A stretch of DNA of 64,000 nucleotides, taken from Xanthomonas sp. (GTDB lineage Bacteria > Pseudomonadota > Gammaproteobacteria > Xanthomonadales > Xanthomonadaceae). Position 1 is the stretch's first letter; every line of letters begins with the position of its first letter. The notes under the pieces were generated by a model. That model was not told where the DNA came from. It made no database searches and saw nothing but the letters and a program-made list of their open reading frames with translations. Shown here in pieces: positions 56,433 through 64,000 of this stretch. The stretch covers positions 43,219-107,218 of the forward strand of contig JADFDQ010000011.1 in the NCBI GenBank assembly GCA_018262705.1, written 5' to 3'. The translations under genes were made by a program, and so were the position numbers.

Positions 56433-57431
56433 ATGACGGAATCCACGCCCGCGGCCTTCCACATGGCCGATATCCGCGACAAGCGGCCGACCCGCCGGCG
56501 CGCGGTGGCGGTGGGTGAATTCCTGCCCGGCCCCGAGGCGTTCCAAACACTCATCGAGCGCCGCCTGCCCAAGGGCGATGCGCTGGTGATGGCGGAAATC
56601 GCCGGCCTGCAGGGCGCCAAGATGGCCTCGCAACTGATGCCGCTGTGCCATCCGCTGGCGCTGGAGCTGGTGCGCGTGCGCTGCGCGCCGATTGCCGCGC
56701 GTCACGTCATCCGGGTCTATTGCGAATGCGCCACCGAAGCGCGCACCGGCGTCGAGATGGAGGCGCTGGCCGGCGTCAACGCGGCCCTGCTGACCCTGTA
56801 CGACCTGACCAAGCCGGTGCAGCCGGCCTTGACGATCAGCGGCGTGCGCCTGCTGTTCAAGGAAGGCGGCAAGAAGGGCTTGTGGATCCATCCGGATGGC
56901 ATCAGCGAGGACGAGCGCACGCACTACCGCCCGCGCGAATTGGCACGGCTCGACGGCGTGCCCTGCGCGGTGCTGACCCTGAGCGATCGCGCCAGCAGCG
57001 GCGAGTACGAGGATCGTTCTGGCCCCGAACTGGTGGCCGGGCTGGAGCGCCTGGGCGCGACGCTGGCGCACGTGGAAGTGTTGCCGGACGGCATCGACCC
57101 GCTGGCCGAACGGCTGCGCACGCTGTCCGCGCAGGGCGTGCGGATCTGCCTGTGCAGCGGTGGCACCGGGCTGGGCCGTCGCGATGTGACACCGGAAGCG
57201 CTGCGCATGGTGGCCGACCGGCAAGTGGAAGGTTTGGCCGAACTGCTGCGCGTCGAGAGCGCCCAACACACGCCGCTGGCTTGGCTCAGCCGTGCCGAGG
57301 TGGTCCAGATCGGCGCCATGCTGGCATTCGCGCTGCCCGGCAGTCCGCGCGCGGCGCGCCAGTGCATGGATATCCTCGCGCCGCTGCTGGCGCATGCGCT
57401 GGCGATGATGGATGGACGGCCGCACGCATGA
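56433..57431 (+). CDS. fused MoaC-MoaB bifunctional Moco protein
   Basis: A 332-residue fusion. Residues 1-160 are MoaC (cyclic pyranopterin monophosphate synthase) with the key residues of the E. coli enzyme intact: lysine in PKGDALVMAEIAGLQGAK, CHPL, GVEMEALAGV, YDLTK. Residues about 173-325 are a MoaB/Mog domain (AVLTLSDRASSGEYEDRSGPEL, SGGTGLGRRDVTPEAL), which adenylylates molybdopterin. It replaces separate moaC and moaB genes. It overlaps moeA by ATGA. Confidence 0.95.
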   Translation: MTESTPAAFHMADIRDKRPTRRRAVAVGEFLPGPEAFQTLIERRLPKGDALVMAEIAGLQGAKMASQLMPLCHPLALELVRVRCAPIAARHVIRVYCECATEARTGVEMEALAGVNAALLTLYDLTKPVQPALTISGVRLLFKEGGKKGLWIHPDGISEDERTHYRPRELARLDGVPCAVLTLSDRASSGEYEDRSGPELVAGLERLGATLAHVEVLPDGIDPLAERLRTLSAQGVRICLCSGGTGLGRRDVTPEALRMVADRQVEGLAELLRVESAQHTPLAWLSRAEVVQIGAMLAFALPGSPRAARQCMDILAPLLAHALAMMDGRPHA

Positions 57432-58663
57432 TTGCTTATGCCGAAGCTCTGGCAATCCTGCTGCGCGTAGCGCCACGGATGCAGACGCAGCGCATGGCGC
57501 CAGCGGTCGGTCAGGTGCTGGCCGACGCGGTCGTCAGCCGCGCGGCGCTGCCGCCGTTCGACAATTCGGCGATGGATGGCTTCGCGCTGCGGGTCGGACC
57601 GGACGGTGCGAAAGCGGACGCGGAATTCGACGTGCACGGCGCCCAGGCGGCCGGCGATGCGGCGGTGTCCGCAAGTTCGGGCGCTTGGGAAATCATGACC
57701 GGAGCGCGCGTCCCCGACGGCCTCGATGCGGTGATTCCGGTCGAGCAAATCGAGGTGCTGGTGCGCGATGCCGATGGCCGTCCGCAGCGCATCAGGATGA
57801 ACGCGGATCTGCCGCAGGGGCAGCACATTCGCCGCGCCGGCGAGGATGTCGGGCCCGGTTCGACGCTGCTCGATTCCGGTGTCTTGATCGAAGCCGCGCA
57901 GTTGATGCTGCTGTCCGCGGTCGGCGTGGCCGAGGTCGCCGTGGTGCGACCTCCAGGGGTGGCCCTGATCAATACCGGGCGCGAGCTGGTCGATGATCCG
58001 GAAAAAGCGCTGGCGTCTGGCGAAATTCGCAACAGCAACGGTCCGTATCTGGCGCAAAAAATTCTTGATGCCGGCGCGCAGCTGGTGCAGCGTGCCACCG
58101 TCAGCGACGATGCCGATGCCTTTCTCGCAGCGCTGCAGCGGTCGCTGGACGCCGGCGCGCAGCTGCTGCTGAGTACCGGCGCGGTGTCAATGGGTCGCTA
58201 CGATTTCGTGCCCGACGCGCTGCGCGACCTCGGCGCGACGATCCACTTCCACAAGGTTCGCATCCGCCCCGGCAAGCCCTTGCTGTTTGCGACCCTGCCG
58301 GGCGGCCAGCTGTTTTTCGGACTGCCCGGCAATCCGGTCTCCAGCGCGGTCGGGATGCGCTTTTTCGTCGAGCCGGTGCTGCGCAAGATGCTGGGCCTGC
58401 CGGAGGAGCGCTCGCTGCGGCTGCCGTTGGCCGAGCAATACCGCAAGCGCCATCCGCTGCGGTTCCACCTCAAGGGCGGTCTGTCGGTTGCCGCCGATGG
58501 ACGCGTGCAGGCGCGGATCCTGCCGGGGCAGGAGTCGTTCAAGATCGCGCCGATGGCGCGCAGCAATGCCTGGATCGTGCTGGACGAGGACACCGCCGAT
58601 CTCGATGCGGGCGCGTTGGTCGCCGTGTACGGGTTGTCGCACCTGCATGGACTGCGATTTTGA
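57428..58663 (+). CDS. moeA: molybdopterin molybdenumtransferase
   Basis: A 411-residue enzyme that inserts molybdate into adenylylated molybdopterin. Features: PFDNSAMDGFALR near the N-terminus, EIMTGARVPDGLDAVIPVEQ, the binding loop STGAVSMGRYDFV and FGLPGNPVSSAVGMRFFVEPVLRKM. The start ATG lies in the overlap with moaCB. Confidence 0.97.
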   Translation: MIAYAEALAILLRVAPRMQTQRMAPAVGQVLADAVVSRAALPPFDNSAMDGFALRVGPDGAKADAEFDVHGAQAAGDAAVSASSGAWEIMTGARVPDGLDAVIPVEQIEVLVRDADGRPQRIRMNADLPQGQHIRRAGEDVGPGSTLLDSGVLIEAAQLMLLSAVGVAEVAVVRPPGVALINTGRELVDDPEKALASGEIRNSNGPYLAQKILDAGAQLVQRATVSDDADAFLAALQRSLDAGAQLLLSTGAVSMGRYDFVPDALRDLGATIHFHKVRIRPGKPLLFATLPGGQLFFGLPGNPVSSAVGMRFFVEPVLRKMLGLPEERSLRLPLAEQYRKRHPLRFHLKGGLSVAADGRVQARILPGQESFKIAPMARSNAWIVLDEDTADLDAGALVAVYGLSHLHGLRF

Positions 58664-58709
58664 ACGAATCAATCACTTGCGTGATCGATCCCTGACGGGA
58701 AGTTGAGCA

Positions 58710-58970
58710 ATGAAAGTCGATGTGAAACTGTTTGGCGCGTTTCGGGATTTCGAAAAAGACGCGCGGGTGACGCTGGAACTGGCGCCTGGGGCGCGGGTGG
58801 AGGACGTGCGCAACGGCCTGGCCGCCTACGCCGGCGCGCATTGGCCGCAGTTCTGCCCGAAGCTGCTCCAGGCTTCGGCGTTTGCCAGCGAGCACGCGGT
58901 GCTGCGCGAGGGCGATTCGGTGCCGGCCGACGGCCAAGTGGCGGTGCTGCCGCCGGTCAGCGGGGGCTGA
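58710..58970 (+). CDS. moaD: molybdopterin synthase small subunit
   Basis: An 86-residue ubiquitin-like sulfur carrier, MKVDVKLFGAFRDFEKDARV, ending in PPVSGG, whose terminal glycine is thiocarboxylated to feed sulfur to MoaE. One base after its stop region the moaE ATG begins. Confidence 0.96.
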   Translation: MKVDVKLFGAFRDFEKDARVTLELAPGARVEDVRNGLAAYAGAHWPQFCPKLLQASAFASEHAVLREGDSVPADGQVAVLPPVSGG

Positions 58971-58971
58971 G

Positions 58972-59469
58972 ATGGACGCGGCGAACCGACACCACTGCGC
59001 CGTCGTTGAGATTGCCTGCAACAGGCTCGATCCTTCCGCTGCGCTGGAATTCGTTTCCGATCCGGGTTTTGGCGGCATCACCCTGTTCGTGGGACGGGTG
59101 CGCGATCTCAACCACGGCCGCGTCGTCACCGGCGTGAGCTACGACATGTTCGATGCGCTGGCGCTGAATGGTTTCGCCGAGATCGCCGCGCGCTGCGAAG
59201 CGCAGTTCGGCCCGAAACTCAAGCTCTACATCAGCCACGCCAAGGGCCGGCTCGGAATCGGCGATCTGGCCGTGGTGGTGGCCGCCGGCACCCCGCACCG
59301 CGATGAGGCGTTCCGTGCCTGCCGGATGGCGATCGAGGCGGTCAAGCACGAAAGCCCGGTGTGGAAGCAGGAGCACTACGCCGACGGCGACAGCGTCTGG
59401 AGCGAAGGTTGCTCGCTGTGCGGGCACGAAGACGAACCTGTGGCGACGGACGAGGGCACGGCATCATGA
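58972..59469 (+). CDS. moaE: molybdopterin synthase catalytic subunit
   Basis: A 165-residue subunit: GGITLFVGRVRDLNHGRVVTGVSYD, HAKGRLGIGDLAVVVAAGTPHRDEAFRACRMAIEAVKHESPVWKQEHY with the active-site lysines. An unusual C-terminal extension has WSEGCSLCGHEDEP, a CxxC pair that could bind metal. It overlaps the next gene by ATGA. Confidence 0.96.
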   Translation: MDAANRHHCAVVEIACNRLDPSAALEFVSDPGFGGITLFVGRVRDLNHGRVVTGVSYDMFDALALNGFAEIAARCEAQFGPKLKLYISHAKGRLGIGDLAVVVAAGTPHRDEAFRACRMAIEAVKHESPVWKQEHYADGDSVWSEGCSLCGHEDEPVATDEGTAS

Positions 59470-59813
59470 AAGTGCAGCTGCAGGGCCAGGCGCTGCGACT
59501 GCGCATCGACGAGGCCGAGCTGGCGCGCCTGCAGGCAGGTGACGTGGTGGAAAACCGCACCTGTCTGCCCGAAGGCGAAGCCTGCCTGCAGCAGCTGCGT
59601 CTGGGCGAAGCCACCACGGCAATGCTGACCGGATCGGCCGCGGCGTGGGTGCTTGCGCTTCCGGCCGCCGACCTCTCCGGCTATGTCCAGCGACTGCCCT
59701 GCAAGAACGGCCTGCTCTATGCGCTGACCGCCGCTGGCGGCGAGACCCTTCAAGTGGAGTTCGAGGTCGACGTGCGCGACAGCGCGCGGGTGCGCGGCAA
59801 GGCGAAACGCTGA
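59466..59813 (+). CDS. small hypothetical protein ending the moa operon
   Basis: A 115-residue protein, MKVQLQGQALRLRIDEAELARLQAGDVVENRTCLPEGEACLQQLRLG, predicted to be all-beta with a mostly acidic middle and a basic end. I know no activity for it. Its ATG lies in the moaE stop (ATGA), so it is translated with the Moco genes and is a candidate accessory factor for cofactor synthesis or delivery. Confidence 0.8.
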   Translation: MKVQLQGQALRLRIDEAELARLQAGDVVENRTCLPEGEACLQQLRLGEATTAMLTGSAAAWVLALPAADLSGYVQRLPCKNGLLYALTAAGGETLQVEFEVDVRDSARVRGKAKR

Positions 59814-59901
59814 GATGCGGCGTCTGCAGGCGCATTCATTTCGAAAACTGCCACCTTTCAGCGCACCCTGAATGGGGCGAATGGGGCCGCCTGCCCCGAT
59901 T

Positions 59902-59915
59902 TTGATCACGATCAA
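59902..59915 (+). promoter_or_regulatory. FNR/DNR-type binding site of narGH
   Basis: TTGATCACGATCAA, perfect TTGAT-N4-ATCAA, 189 bases before the narG ATG. A GCACAG-GGCA-CTGTGC hairpin at 59930-59945 follows and overlaps the expected -10. The rest of the 290-base leader shows no gene. Confidence 0.85.
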
Positions 59916-60103
59916 AACGCCCGGTCGCGGCACAGGGCACTGTGCATCAGTGGTGAGGGCGGCGCTTGCGCGTGGCTGCCCGAGCCGACTCTTTTCCTTG
60001 AAGCAGGCGGGCCCATGGCAATCCAGAAGCTGGCAACGGCAGTCCCATCCCCATCCACGCAGCCCGCACGACGGGCCGTCGCACCGTTCGGGAGGGCCGC
60101 AGC

Positions 60104-63100
60104 ATGAGCTACTTCCTTGATCGCCTGCAGTTCTTCAAGCGCAATCCCGAGCCGTTCGCCGACGGCCACGGCTTCACCAAGACCGAGAGCCGCGACTGGG
60201 AAAACGCCTACCGCGCGCGCTGGCAGTACGACAAGATCGTGCGCTCCACCCATGGCGTGAACTGCACCGGTTCGTGCAGTTGGAAGATCTACGTCAAGAA
60301 CGGGCTCGTCACCTGGGAAACCCAGCAGACCGACTACCCGCGCACCCGTCCCGATCTGCCCAATCACGAACCGCGCGGCTGCCCGCGTGGCGCCAGCTAT
60401 TCCTGGTACCTGTACAGCGCCAACCGGCTGAAGTACCCGCTGATCCGCGGCGCGCTGCTGCGGATGTGGCGACAGGCGCGCAAAACGCTGGCGCCGGCAC
60501 AGGCCTGGGCCAGCATCGTCGAGGATCCAGCCAAGGCCAAGATCTACAAGTCGCGGCGCGGCATGGGCGGCTTCGCCCGCGTGCGCTGGGATGAGGCCAA
60601 CGAGCTGATCGCCGCGTCCAACCTGTACACGGTGAAGAAGTTCGGCCCCGACCGCGTGATCGGCTTCTCGCCGATCCCGGCGATGTCGATGGTGTCTTAT
60701 GCCTCGGGCGCACGCTATCTCTCGCTGCTGGGTGGCGTCTGCCTGAGTTTCTACGACTGGTATTGCGACCTGCCGCCGGCCAGCCCACAGGTCTGGGGCG
60801 AACAGACCGACGTGCCGGAATCGGCCGACTGGTACAACAGCCGCTACATCATCGCCTGGGGTTCCAACGTCCCGCAGACGCGCACGCCGGACGCGCACTT
60901 CTTCACCGAAGCGCGCTACAACGGCACCAAGACCGTGGCGATCACCCCGGACTACGCCGAGGTCGCCAAGCTGTGCGACCACTGGCTGCATCCCAAGCAG
61001 GGCACCGACGCGGCGCTGGCGTTTGCGTTCGGCCACGTGATCCTGAAAGAGTTTCACGTCGATCAGCAGGTTCCGTATTTCGTCGACTACTGCCGCCAGT
61101 ACACCGACATGCCGCTGCTGGTGCGGCTGGAACGGCGCGAAGATGGCCGGCTGGTGCCGGGCCGTTTCCTGCGCGCGTCCGACCTCGGCGGGCTGGGCGA
61201 GGCCAACAATCCTGAATGGAAAACGCTGGCCTTTGATCAAACCACCGGCCAGGTCACGATCCCGAACGGCTCGGTGGGCTTCCGCTGGGGCGAGAAAGGG
61301 CGATGGAACATCGAGGAAAGAGACAGCGCAGGACGCGATACCCGCCTGCAACTGACGCTCAAGGACGGCCACCACGACATCGAGGCGGTCAGCTTCCCGT
61401 ACTTCGGCGGGATCGAGAATGGCGCGTGGACGGCCTCCAAGTTCGACGAAGTGCTGGAGCGCAACATCCCGGTGCGCAAGCTGCAGCTGGCCGACGGCCA
61501 AGAGTGGGCGGTGGCCACCGTCTACGACCTGCTGCTGGCGCAATATGGCGTTGATCGCGGCTTCGGCGGCGGCAACGTCGCGGCAAGTTTTGATGCCAAC
61601 GTGCCGGGTACGCCGGCGTGGCAAGAGGTCATCACCGGGGTGCCGCGCGCGGACGTGATCGAGATCGCACGCGAATTTGCCAATACCGCGGCCAAGACCC
61701 GCGGCCGCAGCATGATTATCGTCGGTGCCGGCATGAACCACTGGTATCACAACGACATGAACTACCGCGGTCTCATCAACATGCTGGTGATGTGCGGCTG
61801 CGTGGGCCAGACCGGTGGCGGCTGGGCGCACTACGTCGGGCAGGAAAAGCTGCGGCCGCAGACCGGCTGGCAGCCGCTGGCGTTCGGACTGGACTGGAGC
61901 CGTCCGCCGCGGCAGATGAACGGCACTTCGTATTTCTATTTCAACTCCGACCAGTGGCGCTACGAGAAGCTCGGCATCGACGAAATCCTCTCGCCGCTGG
62001 CCGACCGCAGCAAGTACAGCGGTTCGATGGCCGATCTGAACCTGCGCGCGGTGCGCATGGGCTGGTTGCCGTGCGCGCCGCAGCTCGACCGCAATCCGCT
62101 GGATCTGGTGCGCGAGGCGGAAGGCCACGGCGTGGCGCCGGCCGACTACGCGCTGGCGAAGTTCAAGGACGGCAGCCTCGATTTCGCCTATGCCGATCCG
62201 GACGCGCCGCAGAATTACCCGCGCAACATGTTCATCTGGCGCTCGAACCTGCTCGGCTCTTCTGGCAAGGGGCACGAGTACATGCTCCGGCACATGCTCG
62301 GCACCCGCCACGGCCTGCAGGGCAAGGATTTGGGCGAACGCGGCGCGACCAAACCAGAAGAGGTGAAGTGGCGCGACGAAGCGCCGGAAGGCAAGCTCGA
62401 CCTGCTGGTGACGCTAGACTTCCGGATGTGCACCACCGCGCTGTATTCCGACGTGGTGCTGCCGACCGCGACCTGGTACGAAAAGAACGACCTCAACACG
62501 TCCGACATGCACCCGTTCATCCACCCGCTGTCGAAGGCGGTGGATCCGGCGTGGGAAGCGCGCAGCGACTGGGACATCTTCAAGGGAATTGCTGAAACCG
62601 TCAGCGCGATGGCGCCGGGCGTGATCGAAACGGTCAAGGATCTGGTGCTGGTGCCGACCCTGCACGACACCCCCGGCGAACTGGCGATGCCGCTGGGCGT
62701 CACCGACTGGAAAAAGGGCGAGTGCGAGGCCATCCCCGGCAAGACCATGCCGTCGATGGTGGTGGTCGAGCGCGACTACCGCGACATCTACAAGAAATAC
62801 ACTTCGCTCGGTCCGCTGCTGGACAAGCACGGCAACGGCGGCAAGGGCATGAATTGGGACACCAGGGACGAGGTGAAGTTCCTCGGCGATCTCAACCACC
62901 GCGTGCTCGAAGAGGGCGTCAGCAGCGGCCGGCCGCGGATCGAATCCGCCATCGACGCCTGCGAGGTGGTGTTGCACCTGGCCCCGGAAACCAACGGCCA
63001 TGTGGCCGTGAAGGCATGGGAGTCCTTGGGCGAGTTCACCGGTCGTGACCACACCCATCTGGCGGTCGGCAAGGAGCACGAGGCGATTCGCTTCCGCGAC

Positions 63101-63871
63101 ATCCAGGCGCAGCCGCGCAAAATTATCTCAAGCCCGATCTGGTCGGGGCTGGAAGACGAGCACGTCAGCTACAACGCCGGCTACACCAATGTCCACGAGC
63201 TGATCCCGTGGCGCACCCTGACCGGGCGCCAGCAGTTCTATCAGGACCATCAGTGGATGGTCGATTTCGGCGAGGGCTTCATGCAGTACCGCCCGCCGGT
63301 CGACACCAAGACCGTCGCGCCGCTGCTCGGCAAGCGTCCGAACGGGCACAAGGAAATCATGCTGAACTGGATCACCCCGCACCAGAAGTGGGGCATCCAC
63401 AGCACCTATTCCGACAACCTGCTGATGCAGACGCTTTCGCGCGGCGGCCCGATCGTGTGGATCAGCGAAGACGATGCGCGCGAAGCCGGGATCGAGGACA
63501 ACGACTGGATCGAACTGTTCAACGTCAACGGCGCGGTGGCGGCGCGCGCGGTGGTCAGCCAGCGCGTCAAGCCCGGCATGGCGATGATGTACCACGCGCA
63601 GGAACGCATCATCAACGTGCCGATGAGCGAGATCACCGGCACCCGCGGCGGCATCCACAACTCGGTGACGCGGGTGGTGCTCAAGCCCACCCACATGATC
63701 GGCGGATACGCCCAGTACGCCTATGGGTTCAACTACTACGGCACCTGCGGCACCAACCGCGACGAGATCGTGATCGTGCGCAAGATGGACAAGGTGGATT
63801 GGCTGGACGGGGACGAGCACAGGCACACGTTCGGCCATTGGAATGCGGACGCGGAGAAGGCCGATGCGTAA
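60104..63871 (+). CDS. narG: respiratory nitrate reductase alpha subunit
   Basis: A 1255-residue molybdoenzyme that reduces nitrate to nitrite at the inner face of the membrane. The N-terminus has the FS0 cluster motif HGVNCTGSCSWKIYVKNGLV with histidine in place of the first cysteine, GCPRGASYSWYLYS, and the molybdenum aspartate in DWYCDLPPASPQVWGEQTD. The C-terminal molydopterin-binding region has NCTRVVLKPTHMIGG-like HNSVTRVVLKPTHMIGGYAQ and NYYGTCGTNRDEIV. No Tat leader, as in other NarG. SD GGAGGG precedes the ATG. Confidence 0.98.
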   Translation: MSYFLDRLQFFKRNPEPFADGHGFTKTESRDWENAYRARWQYDKIVRSTHGVNCTGSCSWKIYVKNGLVTWETQQTDYPRTRPDLPNHEPRGCPRGASYSWYLYSANRLKYPLIRGALLRMWRQARKTLAPAQAWASIVEDPAKAKIYKSRRGMGGFARVRWDEANELIAASNLYTVKKFGPDRVIGFSPIPAMSMVSYASGARYLSLLGGVCLSFYDWYCDLPPASPQVWGEQTDVPESADWYNSRYIIAWGSNVPQTRTPDAHFFTEARYNGTKTVAITPDYAEVAKLCDHWLHPKQGTDAALAFAFGHVILKEFHVDQQVPYFVDYCRQYTDMPLLVRLERREDGRLVPGRFLRASDLGGLGEANNPEWKTLAFDQTTGQVTIPNGSVGFRWGEKGRWNIEERDSAGRDTRLQLTLKDGHHDIEAVSFPYFGGIENGAWTASKFDEVLERNIPVRKLQLADGQEWAVATVYDLLLAQYGVDRGFGGGNVAASFDANVPGTPAWQEVITGVPRADVIEIAREFANTAAKTRGRSMIIVGAGMNHWYHNDMNYRGLINMLVMCGCVGQTGGGWAHYVGQEKLRPQTGWQPLAFGLDWSRPPRQMNGTSYFYFNSDQWRYEKLGIDEILSPLADRSKYSGSMADLNLRAVRMGWLPCAPQLDRNPLDLVREAEGHGVAPADYALAKFKDGSLDFAYADPDAPQNYPRNMFIWRSNLLGSSGKGHEYMLRHMLGTRHGLQGKDLGERGATKPEEVKWRDEAPEGKLDLLVTLDFRMCTTALYSDVVLPTATWYEKNDLNTSDMHPFIHPLSKAVDPAWEARSDWDIFKGIAETVSAMAPGVIETVKDLVLVPTLHDTPGELAMPLGVTDWKKGECEAIPGKTMPSMVVVERDYRDIYKKYTSLGPLLDKHGNGGKGMNWDTRDEVKFLGDLNHRVLEEGVSSGRPRIESAIDACEVVLHLAPETNGHVAVKAWESLGEFTGRDHTHLAVGKEHEAIRFRDIQAQPRKIISSPIWSGLEDEHVSYNAGYTNVHELIPWRTLTGRQQFYQDHQWMVDFGEGFMQYRPPVDTKTVAPLLGKRPNGHKEIMLNWITPHQKWGIHSTYSDNLLMQTLSRGGPIVWISEDDAREAGIEDNDWIELFNVNGAVAARAVVSQRVKPGMAMMYHAQERIINVPMSEITGTRGGIHNSVTRVVLKPTHMIGGYAQYAYGFNYYGTCGTNRDEIVIVRKMDKVDWLDGDEHRHTFGHWNADAEKADA

Positions 63872-63928
63872 CCGCGCAGTTGCCCATTCGTATCGCCCAT
63901 CCCCAATCACGCATTCCGGAGTCAACCC

Positions 63929-64000
63929 ATGAAAGTTCGCGCACAGATCGCGATGGTGCTGAACCTGGACAAGTGCATCGGCTGCCACACCTGCTCGATC
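63929..64000 (+). CDS. narH: respiratory nitrate reductase beta subunit, 3' part outside the window
   Basis: Only 24 codons are present, MKVRAQIAMVLNLDKCIGCH ending TCSI, which is the NarH N-terminus with the start of the first 4Fe-4S motif (CIGCHTC). It follows narG by 57 bases, the usual narGHJI order. CGGAG lies 5' of the ATG. Confidence 0.95.
   Translation, partial: MKVRAQIAMVLNLDKCIGCHTCSI

Noticed and set aside
56433..57431. Suspicion that the MoaC half had lost its second catalytic lysine
   Set aside because: Alignment by residue counting with E. coli MoaC shows K131 corresponds to the lysine in YDLTK, which is present.

Overview
The window is high-GC chromosomal DNA from a gammaproteobacterium of the Lysobacterales (Xanthomonadales), probably a denitrifying relative of Thermomonas, Luteimonas or Rhodanobacter. 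This rests on gene order (rplU-rpmA-obgE next to rpsT/murJ-ribF-ileS-lspA-ispH), the fused MoaC-MoaB gene, and the REP-like intergenic elements that begin TGTAGGAGCGC. The genus is inference. Both ends cut genes: a DUF2339-type membrane protein on the left and narH on the right.

Layout. 1-11.3 kb is mostly housekeeping: DUF2339/DUF3999 membrane pair, nth, a crotonase, FkpA-like PPIase, NUDIX, SseA, ArsC-like, an enoyl-CoA isomerase, a hot-dog thioesterase and uvrA. 11.3-16.6 kb is accessory: tandem repeats, a small XRE regulator, two copies of a zinc-ribbon membrane protein (the first broken by an in-frame stop and followed by a decayed copy of the nirK 3' end), a lipoprotein, and a three-part DoxX-like/copper nitrite reductase/cytochrome c fusion. 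16.8-26.7 kb is the ribosomal and isoprenoid core plus tRNA-Thr(CGU). 26.9-31.6 kb is a three-gene 2-oxoacid:ferredoxin oxidoreductase operon with a GltD-like partner. 31.8-37.8 kb holds an ArsR/SRPBCC pair, a Tat-exported M24 peptidase, a giant VIT/VWA protein and a small membrane protein.

38.1-44.45 kb is the standout. A VapBC toxin-antitoxin pair is followed by three different CRISPR repeat families in about 1 kb: two one-spacer mini-arrays (36-bp repeats, 36-bp spacers) and a ten-repeat type II-C array (36-bp repeats, nine 30-bp spacers). Then come cas2, cas1 and a 1032-aa Cas9 on the minus strand, and a divergently transcribed tracrRNA with recognisable promoter, anti-repeat and terminator. 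Every type II repeat ends in an extended -10 box, so each spacer can carry its own promoter as in Neisseria-type II-C arrays.

44.6-55.2 kb holds radA, a MarR-OMF-EmrA-EmrB efflux operon, two hydrolases, a CcsA/YpjD-like membrane protein and a small conserved protein. 55.3-64 kb is a respiratory nitrate reduction block. moaA, moaCB, moeA, moaD, moaE and a small unknown gene make the molybdenum cofactor, and narG-narH uses it. Nearly identical FNR/DNR-type boxes lie upstream of moaA and narG, and a probable Moco riboswitch precedes moaA, so cofactor supply and nitrate reductase appear to be co-induced without oxygen. With the NirK fusion at 14.5 kb, nitrate to nitrite to nitric oxide is encoded within one window.
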